Below are positions 59,743-64,000 of a stretch of 64,000 nucleotides of DNA, one piece after another. The stretch covers positions 37,011,312-37,075,311 of the forward strand of contig NC_000072.6 of the NCBI RefSeq assembly GCF_000001635.26. The letters run 5' to 3'. This DNA comes from Mus musculus (taxonomy: Eukaryota > Chordata > Mammalia > Rodentia > Muridae). The position numbers and the translations under genes were made by a program. How positions within the stretch are numbered: the first letter of the stretch is position 1; the number at the start of each line of letters is the position of its first letter. The notes under the pieces were generated by a model. That model did not search any database. It was not told the origin of the DNA and saw nothing but the letters and a program-made list of their open reading frames with translations.

Positions 59743-62148
59743 AATCAACATTTTGACATTAATATCCCACTCTTACTATCAACAGATTTCTATAAAGCGA
59801 GATAGGTCTAATTATATTTCATAGTATGCCTTGTTGTTTTAAATTTACATGTCTGAGACCACCCTCTTTCTTTGTTCTCAACCAATCAACTAGAAAGCTG
59901 TAATTTTATATGCAGTATCTTCATATTACACAGCAAACACAGCAAAATCTAAAAAGTCCCCCCAAACCACTCCAGTTTGCATGATCTCTCCATTGGCTAT
60001 ATCATCTGGATCTTAACCTTGACACTATTCAGATGTCCTAAATTACTGCTGGATATGCTTGTCCTTCTCCAATGGAACTGTAAGGTCTGAAGTAGGTCAC
60101 TCTGTAGTTCTTAGAAACTTTGAACAGCTCTTTAAATATCCTGGACCCAATGTACATACATATGCTGCTATTAACTGAATGAGGGAGTTGCTGTTTTTAC
60201 ATCTTAACTCAGCTAAGAACAGTGTGCTTTGAAAGCTTAAAACATCTTACCCCAAGTTATCTGGAACTATGCCTCCTCATAGTACCCTCACCCAGGCAGA
60301 AAACCAGCCCCCTATCGACACTGAAAACATGCTAGATTTCTAACTGTCACTCATAAGTGCTCAATATTGCAATGTTGCTTGCGAGACAGCAATAGAATAA
60401 AATGTGTGGCACGACAGTAACTATAGCCTTGTTGAGAGATCTGCTAAATGTTATGACCCAGGTACCTGTCCTTCAATTCATACATATCAGAAAGTTATAC
60501 ATGAACTAGAAGAAGATGGGTAGGAAAGCTGAGAACAGCTCTTGGATCTTCTCACTGCCTGAGTGATTTCAGGCAAATCATTGACTTCTAACTTCTCTCT
60601 GAACCCAAAAGTGGGAATGATTCAAAATCTCCTAATGATGATAAGCATCAAAAGAGACAAATTGAGGCTTTTATAATATTACATACACATGTGTGTATGT
60701 CTATGTATACATATGAAAGACTACTGTTACTGCTAAAAATCTATCAGAGGGGCCCTCTTCTACTTCCATGTCAAGAAAGCCTTCTTTGTAAGATAAACTT
60801 GCTACTCTATTCACTGATACAACTTACGTGTGTCCAATTGTATCCACTGTATTAGAGCCTTCCAACTCCAAGGAGAAAACAGACACACTCTCCTGTGGTA
60901 CTGACAGCCAGACAGATGCCCAAAACAAACAAGGCCACTCACAACTAAGGCACTGAGCATGATGGTTATATAGAATTGAGCATCAACGCTATTTAGAACT
61001 GCGATGGGTCACCAGGAGAATGAGCCTCATATAAGCAGCCTGGTGCTTCACTTTGGATTCTATTCCATCAGTCACCGAGACCATGGCTTCAGAGTTATTA
61101 TCTAACACATGTACATAAACGGAACTGGTTCACAGTCTTTGTGGACCAAGTTTCCACAGACTACGCCATGGGGAGATTTTGGCCAGTCTCTTAAGCATAA
61201 TAAAGAGAGCCAGATCCTAATCACTCGGGCTTAATTCTCGCCCGGATCTGCTATTTACGGCACTGACTGGATTCCCTGACTAAATTTCAAATGACTCCGT
61301 GGTTTTTTGAGAGGAACATAAGGACACGAGGCCAGATGGTCTGGATCCAACTGACTCCAGACTTAAAAATATCAACAAAGTGACTCTGTTGAATCTTTTG
61401 AGATTTTTTTTTCAATCAAATTGAGCCTTTGGAATAAAGTTAAATAAAGCTTATTCTGAGTGACTTTAAATTCGGCTGCCTCTCTCTTCTACCATCTGTG
61501 GCATGCAGGAAGTGGCACTCAGCTTTAGACCCTTGGCTGAAGCTAGAGGAGTGGGATTTATATAAAATGGTTGCATTCTTTTATTGATTTTGTAGTAGCT
61601 GAGGTTTGAAATCAGAGAATCTTTTGGCTTGAGGCCAGTTTTCTGTTTTATTTGATCCCATGAAAGATATTCAACATACCTCCAAGACTTTAAACAAAGT
61701 GTCTCCAATATCCACCAACATACCCAAAAGCTCATAAAGTGATTAAAAAGTCCAAACACAAAGAAATTATAAGTCTCAGTTGATTATTTGCCCCCCATTA
61801 TTATTTATCTTTCAAAAGAGAACTTTCACTAGTTATATTCAAATATTTCCTAAATCTTGAAATATATTATAAACATACACTCTTACACCCTACACTTACA
61901 TCTCTGAAACACTTAGTGAGTACGGTACAAAGCTCACAATGCCAGCAACATACAGCTGAAGTTTTGCAGTGTGGCTGCTGTACCTGTTTCCACTGTATCT
62001 CGTAGGGTAGAAATGCCAAGTGATTTGGGATTCACTAACGGGAAAAGAAACTCTTCCATTCTAAACTTCCTCTAAGTAGCTGAATCTGGTCAGCAACCTA
62101 GACCTTCGAAAGACTGGGGTGGAGTCCTTTAACAACAACCCAACTGGA

Positions 62149-62172
62149 AAACAAACAAACAAACAACAACAG
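62149..62172. repeat. CAAA simple repeat
   Basis: aaaacaaacaaacaaaca followed by CAA repeats. Confidence 0.85.
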
Positions 62173-63320
62173 CACAACAAAAACTTTCTGACCAGGAAAT
62201 CATGCCATTTGTGTTAACCCATTATTCACTGCCTTTCAGAATAACCTCATCGAAAGAGCAGGCTTTGATCCTTGGCAAAGCCACCAAGAAACAGCCCTTT
62301 CCCTAACATTTACAAATTATTGACATGTTTTCCTTCCTGAACAAAGTACTCAGTACAGTTTCCCACTGATACCTGCAGTCTTGTCTGGCACTGTAAACAC
62401 TTAGAAATGAGTATGCCAAAATCCCTTTTCCTTATTTTGGGGGCAGAGTGTAAAAATTATTATACCAACTTACTTTTTGTAAGACTAAAGTTTATTTATT
62501 CATAGAGAGTTCAGTTTATCTGAACTTTCTTCATTTCTTACACCGATATCTGTCTTAAGCAAAAATTGTTGCAAATATTTAAGACTTTAAAAGTAGAAAT
62601 GTAAGCATTTGTCTGAATTGGATCATAAGGAACAGTGCCCTGCAAGTCAGGGAGAGCTTTATAATTCCTGAGATTGCTTCAAAATAGTTGATTTGACTTA
62701 AGATTAACTTATAAGAATCACTTTTTAAAATTCCAAATACTTCTCTATTGGTGTTAACTGTGTTACTAATTTAACCGTGGCTCTGCACATTTTTGGTTTG
62801 CCTTATTGTCTGTACCACACATATCACTTGGTCTGCACTGAGTCACAACTGCAGACAGACTCTTATTCTTCCCTTGTAATATGGGAAGTTATTCCTCTCC
62901 ATTATCACTGGCAATTAATATACACTAACCAGAACTGGCCAATAGTATCATCTGATAATATCTGTTATGTTTTTCATTCATTTGTCTTAAGATCCTTGCT
63001 ACAAACAAGATCATAAATTGAGTCTCCTGGAATAGGAGGAAGTAAAAACATCTCATAGATTTCATTTTAAAAGTTTTCAAAAGCCCTCGGGGAGCAGAAA
63101 GCAGAATTCTCTGTACAGCATAATACCCCTCCTACAGGTATGACCATAGGTATAGAGAAAGATTTGATGCCAGGATCTATTCCACATGCCTGACATTACA
63201 CAGGTACACAGTTTACCCAAGAACTAAGAACAGCTACCAGCTTGTACTTAAATTTATGTATGGATGTACTCATCTAGCTATGATACTTGTATTTAATCTT
63301 TTATGGAGATCCTAATTTGA

Positions 63321-63405
63321 GGGGGGAGAGAGAGACAGAGAGAGAGAGAAATGTTTATGTATATATGTGTATGTGAGTGTATGTATGTATATAATGTATT
63401 CATAT
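63321..63405. repeat. GA tract and TATG-rich tract
   Basis: gggggagagagagacagaga then TATG/TATA alternation, forming the simple-repeat tail of the SINE composite to its right. Confidence 0.85.
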
Positions 63406-63741
63406 ATATGTATTGGTGTGTGGTGTTTTTGTGTGTGATATTCGTATGTTTACATGTGTGTGCATGTAGTAAGCTGTGTCCTCTATTTCTCTCTGCTTTA
63501 GGGTTAGGGTTTCTCACTGAACCAGAAGCACCCTGGTTTTTGTTGTTGTGGTTCCTCCTCCCACTCTATGATGGCTTACCAGAAAGCTCCAGATGTCGTC
63601 GTGTCTCAGGCTCACTTGTGGTGTTGGAGTAAGTAGGACAGAAGTTCACACTCGGCTGTTTATATGGGTGCTGGGGACCTTGCCTTACATGGCCGCACTT
63701 GTGCAGCAAGCTCTCTTACCTACAAAGCCTCTCCCAGCCCA
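63406..63741 (-). mobile_element. B1/ID-like composite SINE (B4-type), diverged
   Basis: gtttatatgggtgctgggga, acttgtgcagcaagctctct and tacctacaaagcctctccca are the reverse of the same repeat type as 59389-59742; the B1-like part is badly decayed. Confidence 0.5.
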
Positions 63742-63973
63742 TGACAAAAAACTTTTTCTGCAGATAGTGAGCATTCTGTTCAGCAAAGACCATGCTGTGT
63801 AAGACTTTAAATGCTGGGCTTATCCTTATGCTAGAATTCCCAGGAGGTTCCTTAAGTGAAAGCATTTTCCTATCAATGTACAAGACTGCTTCACCATGGA
63901 AGCTCATCTCTATCTCTGCTTTACCCATAATTGATCATTACCAGTGAAAATATCATTTTACCCTGATAATGTT

Positions 63974-63989
63974 TAAAAAAAAAAAAAAA
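63974..63989. repeat. Poly-A run at right edge
   Basis: About 16 A followed by gcccgag; possibly the tail of an element continuing past the window or an isolated run. Confidence 0.7.
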
Positions 63990-64000
63990 GCCCGAGTTCC

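Larger units (their letters stand above)
56075..64000 (-). other. Intron 5' of exon a (continues out of window)
   Basis: 7.9 kb with no recognised exon. I looked on the minus strand for the expected first half of the second C1 domain and did not find it. Contents: a (TG)24 run, a hAT/Charlie-type MITE, an interrupted TG tract, a (GT)30 run attached to a SINE composite, and GA/TATG repeats attached to a second such composite. About 59.8-63.3 kb is largely repeat-poor and shows nothing I can name. Confidence 0.7.

Overview
The window is rodent nuclear DNA, almost certainly mouse. It carries B1, B2/B3, B4 and ID-type SINEs, a 5'-truncated murine L1 with clean target-site duplications, many CA/GT microsatellites, and one split protein-coding gene on the minus strand. 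There is no prokaryotic or viral gene organisation.

The gene is Dgki, encoding diacylglycerol kinase iota, a type IV DGK. Thirteen consecutive internal coding exons were read by hand on the minus strand, running from 56074 down to 1560. Every junction is GT-AG and all phases match, giving one uninterrupted 1143-nt, 381-codon stretch. In order it encodes the end of the second cysteine-rich C1 domain (exons at 56003 and 52586), the basic MARCKS-like segment (46643), the diacylglycerol kinase catalytic domain with GGDGT and GTGNDLAR (46051 to 21552), and the first part of the DGK accessory domain (18452 to 1560). The promoter, 5' exons, the rest of the accessory domain, the ankyrin repeats and the C-terminal PDZ ligand lie outside the window. 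Exons are labelled a to m here because their true numbers cannot be known from the window.

Everything else is intron. Left part (1-9.9 kb): an 89-bp tandem duplication hit by a B1, two B2s, a 2-kb L1 with a duplicated 3' end, and old interspersed repeats. Middle (10-36.8 kb): old L1 3' ends, B3 and ID SINEs, a 13.4-kb intron with two copies of one transposon-like family in opposite orientation, and the longest unexplained open frame (26104-26793, +). Right part (36.8-64 kb): B1, B3, RSINE1-like and B4 SINEs, long microsatellites, a hAT/Charlie-type MITE with 8-bp target duplications, and several long repeat-poor stretches.

The observations most worth testing are a NAGNAG tandem acceptor that would add or drop one glutamine between the MARCKS-like segment and the kinase domain; four CTCF-type motifs, two on the minus strand (25.9, 35.1 kb) and two on the plus strand (43.3, 46.9 kb), in divergent array; an inverted B1 pair flanking the 61-bp exon that carries GGDGT; and two repeat-poor candidate regulatory segments. 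I found no evidence of a wholly new gene system.
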